DNA of 64,000 nucleotides. It comes from Hyphomonas sp. Lineage in GTDB: Bacteria; Pseudomonadota; Alphaproteobacteria; Caulobacterales; Hyphomonadaceae. A model generated the notes under the pieces. That model searched no databases. It was not told the origin of the DNA and saw only the letters and a program-made list of their open reading frames with translations. The stretch spans positions 1-64,000 of the forward strand of contig VMTE01000015.1 in the NCBI GenBank assembly GCA_013791775.1. Direction: 5' to 3'. A program made the translations under genes and the position numbers. Each line of letters opens with the position of its first letter. Position 1 is the first letter of the stretch. Below, piece by piece: positions 24,038 to 33,379 of this stretch.

Positions 24038-26941
24038 ATGTCAGATTTCAGCATCACCAATGAAGGGGGCCGGTTCACCCGGAATTCCCGCCTTTTTCTC
24101 ACAGCGTCCGCCTTGGCGCTGGCCGCGTGGTGGCCCCAGGCCGCCATGGCGCAAGTCAACGATTCTGCCCCTTCCGTGGGGGAGCCAGATGAGGTCGTGC
24201 AGACGCAGGAGGCCGAATCCGCTGCCGGGACGCCGGGGGCAACGGGCGAGTCAGATCAGGTCCTGGAAAAAGTCTTTGTCACAGGGATCCGCGGCGGCCT
24301 CGGGCGATCACTGGAATTCAAGAAAAATGAAACCTCGATCGTCGAGGCCATTTCCGCAGAAGACATCGGCAAGCTGCCCGACATTTCGATTGCGGAATCG
24401 ATCTCGCGCTTACCGGGCGTTGCAGCTCAACGCGTCAACGGTCGCGCCCAGGTAATCTCGATCCGCGGGCTTGCGCCTGATTTCACGACCACGTTGCTCA
24501 ACGGGCGGCAGCAGGCGAGTTCCGGCGACAACCGCGCCGTCGAGTTTGATCAGTACCCGTCCGAACTGCTGTCCTCGGTTGTGATTTACAAAACGCCCGA
24601 CGCGCAGGTCTCCGGCATGGGCCTTTCCGGCACTGCCGACCTTCGCACGGTTCGTCCGCTCGACTTCGATGATCGGGCCGTGGTGATGAACCTTCGGGGC
24701 TCAGAGCTCAGCGGCGATCAGCTGAACGCGGATGTATCGAATTCCGGCTTGCGGTTCAGCGCCAGCTATATCGACCAGTTCGCAAACGACACGCTCGGTG
24801 TCGCCGTCGGATTTGCGCATCTGGATTCGCCATCGCAGAACCGGCACTTCAAGGCCTATGGCTACGAATCCTTCGGCTTTGCGGTAACCCCCGACAGCGC
24901 CGACTCGGCGCTGATCCTGAACGGTCAGGAAGTATTCGCCTATTCCCGGGAGAACGTTCGCGATGCGGTCATCGGGATTGTCGAATGGGCGCCCAACGCG
25001 CAGCTGCACACGACGCTCGATCTCTACTATTCGAAGTTCGAGCAGAACGAGACGATGCGCGGCGCGCAGTGGTTCTCCAATGGATGGGCCGACAATGCCC
25101 AGTTCACCATCGACGATACCCGCGACATAGGCGGCACACTCTTCGCGTCGAATGGCACGGTCACCAATATCGTGCCGCAGTTGCGCAACGACTACAATAC
25201 GCGGGACGACAACCTGTTCGCTGCCGGTATCAATCAGGAATATCAGGCTACGGATCGGTTGGGCTTTGTGGCCGATCTGTCCTATTCGCGTAATTCGCGC
25301 AAAGAGCAGGTCCTTGAAACCTATGCCGGGTACGGATTGGGTGTCGGCGGTGTTACAGGTTCTACCCAGAACGTCGGGCGCACATTTGACACGTTTGGCT
25401 TCTCGCTGCCGGTGGAAGGTTACCCGACCTACACGAACGGCCTGAACTATGCCGACGCAGCGCAAGTGTCGCTGGGTGACCGGGCGCCCTGGGGTGGCTG
25501 GGGCCATGACGGCGCGATCCGGTTCCCGCAAGTCGAGGAGACTGTCAAGTCGTTCGACCTGCGGGGCACTTACGATCTCGATGGCGTGTTCAAGAATGTG
25601 AAGGTGGGTTTGAACCTGACCGAGCGCGACAAGAGCAAGCGCGTGGACGACTTTGACCTGTTCTTGCTCAATGGGCGTCAGCAGATCCTCGTCGACCCGC
25701 GGTTCCTGGTTGATCCGACATCGCTCAACTTCGCCGGATTCGGCGATGTGATCAGTGTAAACCTCCCGGCGGCGCTTTCGACCTACTATCGGGCGTCGCC
25801 CATTCTGGATGCCAACTTCTTCGACAAGAATTGGGACATCAGTGAGCAGGTGGTGACAGCGTTCGCGCGCTCTGACTTTGAGATTGGCCGGTTCACCGGG
25901 AATGTTGGCGTGCAATTCGTCCAGCAGGAACAGGAATCCTCGGGCACGATCATTCAGGGTAACCCAATCGTGCCGGTGCCGGTTACCGAGGGTGCCGACT
26001 ATTCTGACGTACTTCCGAACTTCAACCTGATCTATGATATCGGCGGCGGTCACCGGTTGCGTTTTGCCGCATCGAAGACGCTGGCGCGTCCGCGCATGGA
26101 CGAACTTCGGGCAAATATCACACCGAGTTTCGGACTTCCGAGCACGCCGGTCGCTCCAGGCAGCACATTGAACCCCTGGTCTGGGCGGGGCGGAAACCCC
26201 GAGCTGGAGCCGTGGCGTGCGACGGCCTTCGATCTTGCGTATGAGTGGTACATCGACAGTACAAGCTATGTGTCGATTGCCGCCTTCTACAAAGATCTGG
26301 ACAGCTATATCTACCAGCAAACCCTGCCGTTCGATTTCACGGGTGTGCCGACCCCGACGGGCGCGGTGATCCCTCCTGGCGTTGTCATCAGTCCGATTGG
26401 CCAGATGACCTTGCCAGCGAATGGTGATGGTGGAAGCGTCCAGGGGATCGAGCTCAGTGGTGCATTTGACTTCAAGTACATCCACGAAGCGCTCGACGGC
26501 TTCGGCCTGATCGGAAGTTATTCGTACACGGAGTCGGATCTCAATCCGACGGCGGGGACGAACGAAGTCCGCATTCCAGGCCTGTCCGGAACGGTCTACA
26601 ATCTCTCGGCATACTACGAGAAGGGCGGCTTCCAGGCACGGATCAGCCAACGTTACCGGTCTGCGTTCAAGGGCGAAGTGGTTCAACTCTTCGCAACGCG
26701 CGGTTTCACCGAGATCCTGGAAGACAAACAGGTCGATGCTCAGATCGGCTACAATTTCGAAGGCGGGCCGCTTGATGGTTTCGGCCTGCAGCTTCAGGTC
26801 AACAACCTGACGGACTCGCCGTACCGGACGCGTCTTGGCCTGGATTCGGGAGGAACGCGGACCGCCAGCGGCGGTTCCCTTCAGGAGACCTATGAGGAGT
26901 ACGGACGAGAGATCCTATTCGGAATCAATTACCGCTTCTGA
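24038..26941 (+). CDS. TonB-dependent receptor, Xanth-Caul type
   Basis: A 967-aa outer-membrane receptor. Signal peptide to about residue 38 (LTASALALAAWWPQAAMA|Q). An acidic linker with a TonB-box-like VLEKVFVTG leads to the plug domain (SIVEAISAEDIGKLPDISIA, then ESISRLPGVAAQRVNGRAQV, SIRGLAPDFTTTLLNGRQQA). A 22-strand barrel follows, with the Pro/Gly-rich PRMDELRAN region and NPELEPWRATAFDLAYEWY, ending in the terminal aromatic FGINYRF. The plug sequence matches the TIGR01782-type subfamily, which imports oligosaccharides or other large nutrients. ATG 24038 is chosen for GGGAGGATACAA just upstream and for the signal peptide. It is controlled by the LacI operator 76 bases upstream; the GH genes follow. 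Confidence 0.95.
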   Translation: MSDFSITNEGGRFTRNSRLFLTASALALAAWWPQAAMAQVNDSAPSVGEPDEVVQTQEAESAAGTPGATGESDQVLEKVFVTGIRGGLGRSLEFKKNETSIVEAISAEDIGKLPDISIAESISRLPGVAAQRVNGRAQVISIRGLAPDFTTTLLNGRQQASSGDNRAVEFDQYPSELLSSVVIYKTPDAQVSGMGLSGTADLRTVRPLDFDDRAVVMNLRGSELSGDQLNADVSNSGLRFSASYIDQFANDTLGVAVGFAHLDSPSQNRHFKAYGYESFGFAVTPDSADSALILNGQEVFAYSRENVRDAVIGIVEWAPNAQLHTTLDLYYSKFEQNETMRGAQWFSNGWADNAQFTIDDTRDIGGTLFASNGTVTNIVPQLRNDYNTRDDNLFAAGINQEYQATDRLGFVADLSYSRNSRKEQVLETYAGYGLGVGGVTGSTQNVGRTFDTFGFSLPVEGYPTYTNGLNYADAAQVSLGDRAPWGGWGHDGAIRFPQVEETVKSFDLRGTYDLDGVFKNVKVGLNLTERDKSKRVDDFDLFLLNGRQQILVDPRFLVDPTSLNFAGFGDVISVNLPAALSTYYRASPILDANFFDKNWDISEQVVTAFARSDFEIGRFTGNVGVQFVQQEQESSGTIIQGNPIVPVPVTEGADYSDVLPNFNLIYDIGGGHRLRFAASKTLARPRMDELRANITPSFGLPSTPVAPGSTLNPWSGRGGNPELEPWRATAFDLAYEWYIDSTSYVSIAAFYKDLDSYIYQQTLPFDFTGVPTPTGAVIPPGVVISPIGQMTLPANGDGGSVQGIELSGAFDFKYIHEALDGFGLIGSYSYTESDLNPTAGTNEVRIPGLSGTVYNLSAYYEKGGFQARISQRYRSAFKGEVVQLFATRGFTEILEDKQVDAQIGYNFEGGPLDGFGLQLQVNNLTDSPYRTRLGLDSGGTRTASGGSLQETYEEYGREILFGINYRF

Positions 26942-26991
26942 GAGACAAACAGGATTGCCCATCCATTCTCCCAGAGGATTGGCAGTCTCCG

Positions 26992-27033
26992 GGGCGGGCA
27001 TGCGAATTCCCCTGCATGTCCGCCCTTTTTTCT
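26992..27033 (+). terminator. Intrinsic terminator after the TonB receptor gene
   Basis: GGGCGGGCATGC (26992-27003) pairs with GCATGTCCGCCC (27014-27025) with one G:T pair, followed by TTTTTTCT. It separates the receptor gene from the GH3 gene, which therefore needs its own promoter or read-through. Confidence 0.85.
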
Positions 27034-27183
27034 TTGTGCCGCAGTATCGGCAGCGCTCTGCATGGACACAGCACGGAGCAGGCGCAGGCCGTCCGGGCAG
27101 GGGGGGCAGCCCCCGGTCCATCTGGAATGTTAAACATGCCGCTGCCGCAACAAACCTAAACCGACGAGTTGGAACAGCCTCGA

Positions 27184-29148
27184 ATGAAAATGCATCGTAG
27201 TCTTGTGAGCCTTTCGTGCCTGCTGCTTTTCGGCTGCGCGTCGATGCCCGCTTCGAGTGATCGGGCGGCTGACATCAGTTCGGCTTGGCCGGAGCGGACG
27301 CAAATTGCTCCTAAGGACCCGGTCATCGAGGCGCGGGTTGCACAGATTCTTTCCACGATGACGCTTGAGCAAAAAGTCGGTCAGATCACCCAGGCCGAAA
27401 TCCGATACATCACGCCGGACGAAGTTCGGGAATACTACATCGGTTCTATCCTGAACGGCGGCGGCAGCTGGCCGGGCATGGACAAGCAAGCCGGCGTCCA
27501 GGATTGGGCGAACCTGTCTATGCAGTTCTACGAAGCGTCGATCCACAGCAATGCACAGTATCCGGTTCCGGTTATCTGGGGGACAGATGCCGTACACGGA
27601 CACAACAATGTGGGCTCTGCCACCATCTTTCCGCACAATATTGGTCTCGGTGCGGCCAATGATCCCGATCTCACCTACCGCATCGGGCGGGCAACAGCAA
27701 AAGCGGTGCGCGCAACGGGGATCACCTGGGTTTTCGCGCCGACGATCGCCGTTGGACAGGACAATAGATGGGGCCGCACCTACGAGAGCTATTCCAGCGA
27801 TCCGAACATTGTCGCGGTCAATGGTGCGGCGCTGGTCAGCGGCCTGCAGGGCGCCTTCGCCGACGATGGCGATGTGCTGGCAACGGCGAAGCATTTTCTG
27901 GGCGACGGTGGCACGCGCGATGGTAAAGATCAGGGGGTAACCGAGGTTTCGCCCAAGGAGTTGGCGGACATCCATGGTAAGGGGTATTATGCGTCGCTGG
28001 ACGCTGGCGCAGGCTCGGTCATGGCATCCTATAGCAGCTGGACTGACACTGTTTCCGGCACGGCCTATGGCAAGATGCATGGCAATGACAAACTGCTGAC
28101 TGGTGTTCTGAAAGAGCACCTGAAGTTTGATGGAATTCTTGTCTCGGACTGGAATGCGATCGAGCAGGTTCCCGGGTGTTCGCGGGATCATTGTCCGCAA
28201 GCGATCAACGCCGGAATTGACCTGTTCATGGTTCCTGAGGACTGGAAAGCCTTCATATCCAATACAGTCGATGACGTGCGATCGGGCCGCGTCGCGGAAG
28301 CGCGGATAGACGATGCTGTTGCTCGCATCCTTCGGGTCAAGATCCGCTTCGGACTCTTTGACCGTCCGCCCTCTGAGAGTGCATACTTCGCCGACCCGAA
28401 CGCCGTTCTTGCGACAGACCTGGCGCGGGAAGCAGTTCGAAAGTCTGCCGTTTTGATCAAGAATGACAAGCAGACACTGCCAATCGACCGGTCGAGCAGA
28501 ATCCTTGTCGTTGGTGCGGCGGCAAACGAAATGAGCCGTCAGATGGGCGGCTGGACGGTGACTTGGCAGGGAGACGAGATTTCCAATTCGGACTTCCGAA
28601 CGGGCGAGACGCTGCTTGACGCACTCCGTGAAGAGCTCGGACCCGTTCACGTGACCTATGCGGAACGGGATGCGGTTCCGCAGGCTTCGGAATTTGATGT
28701 TGTCATCGCAGTCGTCGGCGAAGCAGCGTATGCTGAATATAAGGGTGACGTAACGTACCCGGCGCCGCTTTCGTTCAGCGCGCTGTATCCGGACCAGATG
28801 GACATGGTGACCGAAGCCGCAGGTCTCGGCATTCCTGTCGTTACGGTCGTGTATTCCGGTCGCAACCTCTACGCGACGGACCTGCTGAATGCGTCTGATG
28901 CATTCGTCGCGGCCTATTTGCCAGGAAGTGAAGCCGGCGGACTGGTGGATCTCCTGGTTGAGTCGAAGCCCGGCTCTTCCCAGTTTGACTTTTTGGGGCA
29001 TCTACCATTCGCATGGCCTTCAGACCCATGTGATAGCCGCGCCGAAAAAAGCCTTTTTCCCAGAGGCTATGGGCTGACCTATGTGGCTGCGCGGGAGCTT
29101 GGTAAGTTAAAAGCGCCGACGCCAGTTGAGTCGTGCGATAGTCCTTGA
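27184..29148 (+). CDS. Glycoside hydrolase family 3 lipoprotein (beta-glucosidase/exo-glucanase)
   Basis: A 654-aa envelope GH3 enzyme. Signal peptide with lipobox LLFGC (acylated Cys 18). The (beta/alpha)8 domain contains TLEQKVGQITQAE, WGTDAVHGHNNV, the KH pair at 236-237 in KHFLGDGGT and the nucleophile D322 in ILVSDWNAI; the C-terminal alpha/beta sandwich carries VVIAVVGEAAYAEY. This is the two-domain exo-beta-1,3/1,4-glucanase type. It cleaves glucose from the non-reducing ends of beta-glucans or gentio-oligosaccharides. ATG 27184 (or 27190) precedes the signal peptide. The gene opens a tightly packed set with the halogenase and GH30 genes. Confidence 0.93.
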   Translation: MKMHRSLVSLSCLLLFGCASMPASSDRAADISSAWPERTQIAPKDPVIEARVAQILSTMTLEQKVGQITQAEIRYITPDEVREYYIGSILNGGGSWPGMDKQAGVQDWANLSMQFYEASIHSNAQYPVPVIWGTDAVHGHNNVGSATIFPHNIGLGAANDPDLTYRIGRATAKAVRATGITWVFAPTIAVGQDNRWGRTYESYSSDPNIVAVNGAALVSGLQGAFADDGDVLATAKHFLGDGGTRDGKDQGVTEVSPKELADIHGKGYYASLDAGAGSVMASYSSWTDTVSGTAYGKMHGNDKLLTGVLKEHLKFDGILVSDWNAIEQVPGCSRDHCPQAINAGIDLFMVPEDWKAFISNTVDDVRSGRVAEARIDDAVARILRVKIRFGLFDRPPSESAYFADPNAVLATDLAREAVRKSAVLIKNDKQTLPIDRSSRILVVGAAANEMSRQMGGWTVTWQGDEISNSDFRTGETLLDALREELGPVHVTYAERDAVPQASEFDVVIAVVGEAAYAEYKGDVTYPAPLSFSALYPDQMDMVTEAAGLGIPVVTVVYSGRNLYATDLLNASDAFVAAYLPGSEAGGLVDLLVESKPGSSQFDFLGHLPFAWPSDPCDSRAEKSLFPRGYGLTYVAARELGKLKAPTPVESCDSP

Positions 29149-29189
29149 GACATTTGAACTGGCCACGGAATCCGGGCCGGGAGGAGACG

Positions 29190-30692
29190 ATGGAGCATCT
29201 CAGGAAAGTTCTGATCGTGGGCGGCGGATCGGCCGGTTGGATGACGGCGGCGCTCTTCGCCAAACTCCTGAATGGGATCTATGACGTCACGCTGGTCGAG
29301 TCTGAGGAAATCGGAACCATCGGGGTCGGCGAGGCGACGATCCCCGCTATCAAGAAGTACAACGCGCTGCTGGAGTTGAGCGAAGACGATTTCCTGCGCC
29401 GGACGAATGGTACGTTCAAGCTCGGCATTCAGTTCAACGACTGGCTTCGCCTCGGTTCGAGCTATATCCACGGCTTTGGTGTAGTCGGACAAGACCTTGG
29501 CTGGCTGCGATGCCATCAGTACTGGTTGAAAATGCAAGGTCTGGGCAAGGCATCCGACTTTGCCAATTACTCAATCAACACGGCCGCAGCGCTGAGCAAC
29601 AAGTTCATGCGAAGTGCGCCTGAACTTAGAGAATCGCCGCTCGCACACATTGCGCACGCGTTTCACTTCGATGCGGGTCTGTATGCCAGGTACCTGCGCG
29701 GCTTTTCGGAAGCGCGCGGCATCAAGCGGGTCGAGGGAAAGATAGGTGAGGTCAAGCTCCGGCCTGAGGATGGGTTCGTCGAGTCTGTTGTGCTCCAGAA
29801 TGGCGAAACGCTGGCAGCGGATCTGTTTATCGACTGCTCGGGCATGCGTGCGATCATTATCGAGGGCGCCTTGCAGACAGGCTACGAAAACTGGTCGCAC
29901 TGGCTGCCGTGCGACCGCGCCGTTGCTGTCGGATGCCAGAGATCGGAAAATTTCACACCATACACCAAGTCGACCGCACTTACGGCGGGATGGCAATGGC
30001 GCATTCCGCTGCAGCATCGCACCGGAAACGGACACGTATATTCCAGCCAGTACATGGACGCTGACGAAGCAGAACGGATACTGCTCGCCAATCTCGACGG
30101 CTCACCAACGAATGACCCGCTACATATCCGGTTTGAAACCGGAAAGCGGAAGAAGATCTGGAACAAGAATTGCGTCGCAATAGGACTATCCAGTGGCTTT
30201 CTTGAGCCTCTGGAGTCGACGAGTTTGCATCTCATCCAGTCCTCGATCATCCGTTTGCTGAGGTTTCTACCTGATCAGAGATTTGACCCAGCGACGATCG
30301 CTGAGTTCAATCGGCAAACCGACTATGAGTACGAGCGGATCCGCGACTTCATCATCCTGCACTACAAGGCAACGGAACGCGGCGATTCGGAGTTCTGGCG
30401 TTACTGCAGGGACATGAGCGTGCCGGCCACGCTCCAGCGGAAAATGGACCTGTTCGCAGGTAGTGGCCGTATATTTCGCGAGGATGAGGAGTTGTTCTCG
30501 GAAGAGAGTTGGATCCAGGTCTGCATCGGGCAGGGGATCATGCCCAAGGCCTACGATCCCATGGTGGACATCCGCAGCGAAGCGGAAATCGAAGCCTATC
30601 TCAATAATATAGAGGCCGTCGTCAGGAAGTGCGTTGCCGTCATGCCGACTCATGCGGAATTCGTTGAGCGCAATTGTCTGGCGCCAGCATGA
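29190..30692 (+). CDS. Flavin-dependent tryptophan halogenase family protein
   Basis: A 500-aa FAD protein. GGGSAGWM at residues 11-18 binds FAD, the WQWRIP motif (WxWxIP) at ~277 is the halogenase signature that blocks monooxygenase chemistry, and SSGFLEPLESTSLHL contains the Glu expected near the active site. K77 in NGTFKLGIQF sits where the catalytic halogenase lysine is expected. Members of this family are repeatedly encoded beside Xanth-Caul TonB receptors and cupin_8 genes, and their true substrate there is unknown. ATG 29190 follows GGGAGGAGAC. Its stop overlaps the GH30 start (ATGA), so the two are translated together. Confidence 0.92.
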   Translation: MEHLRKVLIVGGGSAGWMTAALFAKLLNGIYDVTLVESEEIGTIGVGEATIPAIKKYNALLELSEDDFLRRTNGTFKLGIQFNDWLRLGSSYIHGFGVVGQDLGWLRCHQYWLKMQGLGKASDFANYSINTAAALSNKFMRSAPELRESPLAHIAHAFHFDAGLYARYLRGFSEARGIKRVEGKIGEVKLRPEDGFVESVVLQNGETLAADLFIDCSGMRAIIIEGALQTGYENWSHWLPCDRAVAVGCQRSENFTPYTKSTALTAGWQWRIPLQHRTGNGHVYSSQYMDADEAERILLANLDGSPTNDPLHIRFETGKRKKIWNKNCVAIGLSSGFLEPLESTSLHLIQSSIIRLLRFLPDQRFDPATIAEFNRQTDYEYERIRDFIILHYKATERGDSEFWRYCRDMSVPATLQRKMDLFAGSGRIFREDEELFSEESWIQVCIGQGIMPKAYDPMVDIRSEAEIEAYLNNIEAVVRKCVAVMPTHAEFVERNCLAPA

Positions 30693-32158
30693 GCGGGGCA
30701 TTGCACGCCGCAAATGACCGCTCTGCGAGGGGAGGAAGCCGCCGCCGGGTGCTTCTCGTGGCCAGCTTCGCGCTTCTGCTTGCGGCATGCCAGGGCACCA
30801 TTTCAGGTGACGGCGCCGGCACTGTTGCGCAAGCATGGGTGACGACGGCCGACGGTGAGAAGCGGATGGAGCCGCTGGCCGCAACATGGATGGCCTCGCC
30901 AGATCCGGCAGGTGTGCAGATAATAGTCGACCCCGCCGATCGCTATCAGACGATGATCGGCATGGGCGCCGCTTTCACTGATGCATCTGCCGATCTCATT
31001 CAGAACCGCCTCAGCGACGTCGCGCGGGCTGAACTTCTGGAGGAACTGTTCTCGCCGGAATCGGGGCTTGGGTTTTCCTTTACCCGGGTCGTGATCGGCG
31101 CGTCGGATTTTTCCTCCGCGCACTACAGCCTCGATGACACCCCTGGAAACCGGCCCGATCCTGACTTGTCGGACTATACGTTCGAACCCATGATGCGGGC
31201 GGTCGTGCCCGTTGTTCTGCAGGCGCGTGGTTACAATCCTTCGCTTGTGGTCATGGCTACACCCTGGAGCCCGCCGGCGTGGATGAAGACCAGCCAATCC
31301 CTGATCAAAGGTACTCTGCGCGAAGATGCATACAAGCCATTTGCGGACTATTTGGTGCGGGCCATTCAGTCATTCGAGGCGGTGGGAGTTCCCGTCGAGT
31401 ACATCAGTCTGCAGAACGAGCCAGACTTCGAGCCAGTCAATTATCCGGGTATGAGACTGTCTGCAGCACAGCGCGCCTTGCTGATATCGGACTTTGTCGG
31501 GCCTGCGTTCGAAAAGGCTGGACTACAGACGAAGATCTTGGATTGGGATCACAATTGGGATCAACCTGGTCAACCCCTGGAAGTTCTCGGAAACGATGCC
31601 GCGGAGAGATATGTCTCTGGCGTTGCCTGGCATTGCTACAATGGTGATGTGGCAGCGCAGTCCGCTGTCCGGGACGCATTCCCGGAAAAGGAAGTGCTCT
31701 TTACGGAGTGTTCCGGCGGTGAATGGTCGGCGGAGTGGCCGGACGCCTGGACATGGACCATGGACAGGCTCGTGATTGGAGCGCCTTCGAACTGGGCGCG
31801 CGGCGTTCTCATGTGGAATATTGCGCTGGATGAGAATCATGGACCGCACCTTGGAGGTTGCAGCGATTGCCGGGGAGTCGTCACGATAGATTCCCGGACC
31901 GGCGAAATCGAACGTAACCAAGAGTATTATGCACTCGGGCACTTCAGCAGGTTCGTTCGCGCAGGGGCGACTCGTATCGGTACGGCAAGTTCGAAGGAAA
32001 GCATAAAGTCTGTCGGGTTTCAGAATTCCGATGGATCGATTGTCGTGATCGCGCTGAACACGTCTGAGCTTCCTGAAATGATCAGTATCGGGGCAGACGA
32101 AAGCTGGATTTCTATTACGCTCGACGGCGGCGCGGGCATGACGATGGTCTTGCCCTAA
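30689..32158 (+). CDS. Glycoside hydrolase family 30 lipoprotein
   Basis: A 489-aa GH30 enzyme. N-terminal signal with an Arg-rich start and lipobox LLLAAC (Cys 34). The barrel holds GMGAAFTDASA, TPWSPPAWMK and the two catalytic glutamates: acid/base E244 (SLQNEPDF) and nucleophile E340 (LFTECSGG); a small beta domain closes the protein. GH30 includes glucosylceramidases, beta-1,6-glucanases and xylanases; the motifs favour the glucosylceramidase/beta-1,6-glucanase side. The start overlaps the halogenase stop by 4 bases. With GH3 it would degrade a beta-glucan, or a glucosylated lipid. Confidence 0.93.
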   Translation: MSGALHAANDRSARGGSRRRVLLVASFALLLAACQGTISGDGAGTVAQAWVTTADGEKRMEPLAATWMASPDPAGVQIIVDPADRYQTMIGMGAAFTDASADLIQNRLSDVARAELLEELFSPESGLGFSFTRVVIGASDFSSAHYSLDDTPGNRPDPDLSDYTFEPMMRAVVPVVLQARGYNPSLVVMATPWSPPAWMKTSQSLIKGTLREDAYKPFADYLVRAIQSFEAVGVPVEYISLQNEPDFEPVNYPGMRLSAAQRALLISDFVGPAFEKAGLQTKILDWDHNWDQPGQPLEVLGNDAAERYVSGVAWHCYNGDVAAQSAVRDAFPEKEVLFTECSGGEWSAEWPDAWTWTMDRLVIGAPSNWARGVLMWNIALDENHGPHLGGCSDCRGVVTIDSRTGEIERNQEYYALGHFSRFVRAGATRIGTASSKESIKSVGFQNSDGSIVVIALNTSELPEMISIGADESWISITLDGGAGMTMVLP

Positions 32159-32252
32159 CGGTTTGCCCGCCAGCAAAGGTGTGTATGGTTTGATCAATCA
32201 TCTGAAGGTGAGTCTCGCAAAAGGAGCAAGTCACCAAGCAAGGTGGAAACTC

Positions 32253-33275
32253 ATGACTCCAGCTTCAGAATTTTGGGATGTTACGCCTGAGCGCTTCGCG
32301 CAGGATGTGCGCAAACTCGATCAGCCGGCCATACTGCGGGGGCTGGTTGCTGATTGGCCGGTCGTTCGGGCGAATAGGGACGGCGAACTTGGCGCGGTCG
32401 AATATCTGGCGCGTCATGATATTCAATCTGATCTGGAGTTTGTTTCGGCCGCGCCCGGATGGCAGGGCAGGTTCCACTATACTCCGGACATGCGGGCATT
32501 CACATTTGAGCGGCACCGCGCACGCTACCGCGATTTTTTGGATGTTCTAGGGGCCGCTGCGGCGACGCCGCACCCCCGTGCGATGGCGATTCAAAGCCTT
32601 GATCTCGAGACATACTTTCCGGGATTTGTTGCAGCTCACCAGATGGCCCTCGTGCCGGCTGAGGTCGCGCCCCGTGTATGGATCGGCAACCGCGTAAAAG
32701 TCGCCATTCACAATGATCCGGTCGAAAATATTGCCTGTGTGGTTGGCGGCCGGCGGCGCTTCACGCTGTTTCCGCCCGACCAGATCGGCAATCTGTATCT
32801 CGGACCGTTGCATGTGACGCCTGCCGGTACGCCGATAAGCATGGTCGACTTGATCGATCCGGACCTGGAGCGCTACCCTCGCTTCAGAACCGCCCTTCGC
32901 GTTGCTCAGGTCGCAGACCTTGAGCCCGGCGATGCGCTCTACATTCCGTATCAATGGTATCATCATGTAGAATCGCTCGATTCCATCAATGTGCTTGTGA
33001 ACTATTGGTGGAATCGCGCGTTGACTGCGTTTAGCGAGCCTTGGGAGGCGTTGGTGCATGCCTTGGGCACGATCGGTCAGTTGTCGCCCGCCCAACGAGC
33101 GGCATGGAAGTCTGCTTTTGATTACTATGTATTCAAGACCAGCGGCGATCCGGGCGCTCACCTTCCGGAGTTTACGCGTGGGCTGCTGGGGGAAATGAGC
33201 GCAAGCGATCTGGAAAAAGTGCGAGCGATGTTGGTGGTCAGTCTGTCTCGGGTAAACTCGCGTTCGATGAGTTGA
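32253..33275 (+). CDS. Cupin_8 (JmjC-like) domain protein
   Basis: A 340-aa protein with the JmjC/cupin_8 fold: QPAILRGLVADWPVV near the N-terminus (residues ~23-37), the metal-binding His-x-Asp in IHNDPVENIACVVGGRRRF, FPPDQIGNLYLGPLH, and the second histidine in IPYQWYHHVES. It is probably an Fe(II)/2-oxoglutarate oxygenase, cytoplasmic. Cupin_8 proteins recur with tryptophan-halogenase-like genes at TonB loci, suggesting a joint oxidative modification step. ATG 32253 follows AAGGTGG; the frame extends upstream without support. Confidence 0.87.
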   Translation: MTPASEFWDVTPERFAQDVRKLDQPAILRGLVADWPVVRANRDGELGAVEYLARHDIQSDLEFVSAAPGWQGRFHYTPDMRAFTFERHRARYRDFLDVLGAAAATPHPRAMAIQSLDLETYFPGFVAAHQMALVPAEVAPRVWIGNRVKVAIHNDPVENIACVVGGRRRFTLFPPDQIGNLYLGPLHVTPAGTPISMVDLIDPDLERYPRFRTALRVAQVADLEPGDALYIPYQWYHHVESLDSINVLVNYWWNRALTAFSEPWEALVHALGTIGQLSPAQRAAWKSAFDYYVFKTSGDPGAHLPEFTRGLLGEMSASDLEKVRAMLVVSLSRVNSRSMS

Positions 33276-33379
33276 CTGACGCCGAGCAGTCCGCGCCTTA
33301 GACGCTGGAGTTCGCTTTGCATGCGTTTGCCCGTTTCTGGAAATCGACTGCAGTATTCGAAAGCAGAAAGGAATTCCGA

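Noticed and set aside
24701-26686. Long open frame on the minus strand opposite the TonB receptor gene
   Set aside because: Arg/Val/Ile-rich translation without motifs; an exact shadow of a high-GC gene with strong codon bias on the plus strand.
27130-29001. 623-codon minus-strand frame opposite the GH3 gene
   Set aside because: No family features, no ribosome site; the GH3 catalytic motifs are on the plus strand.
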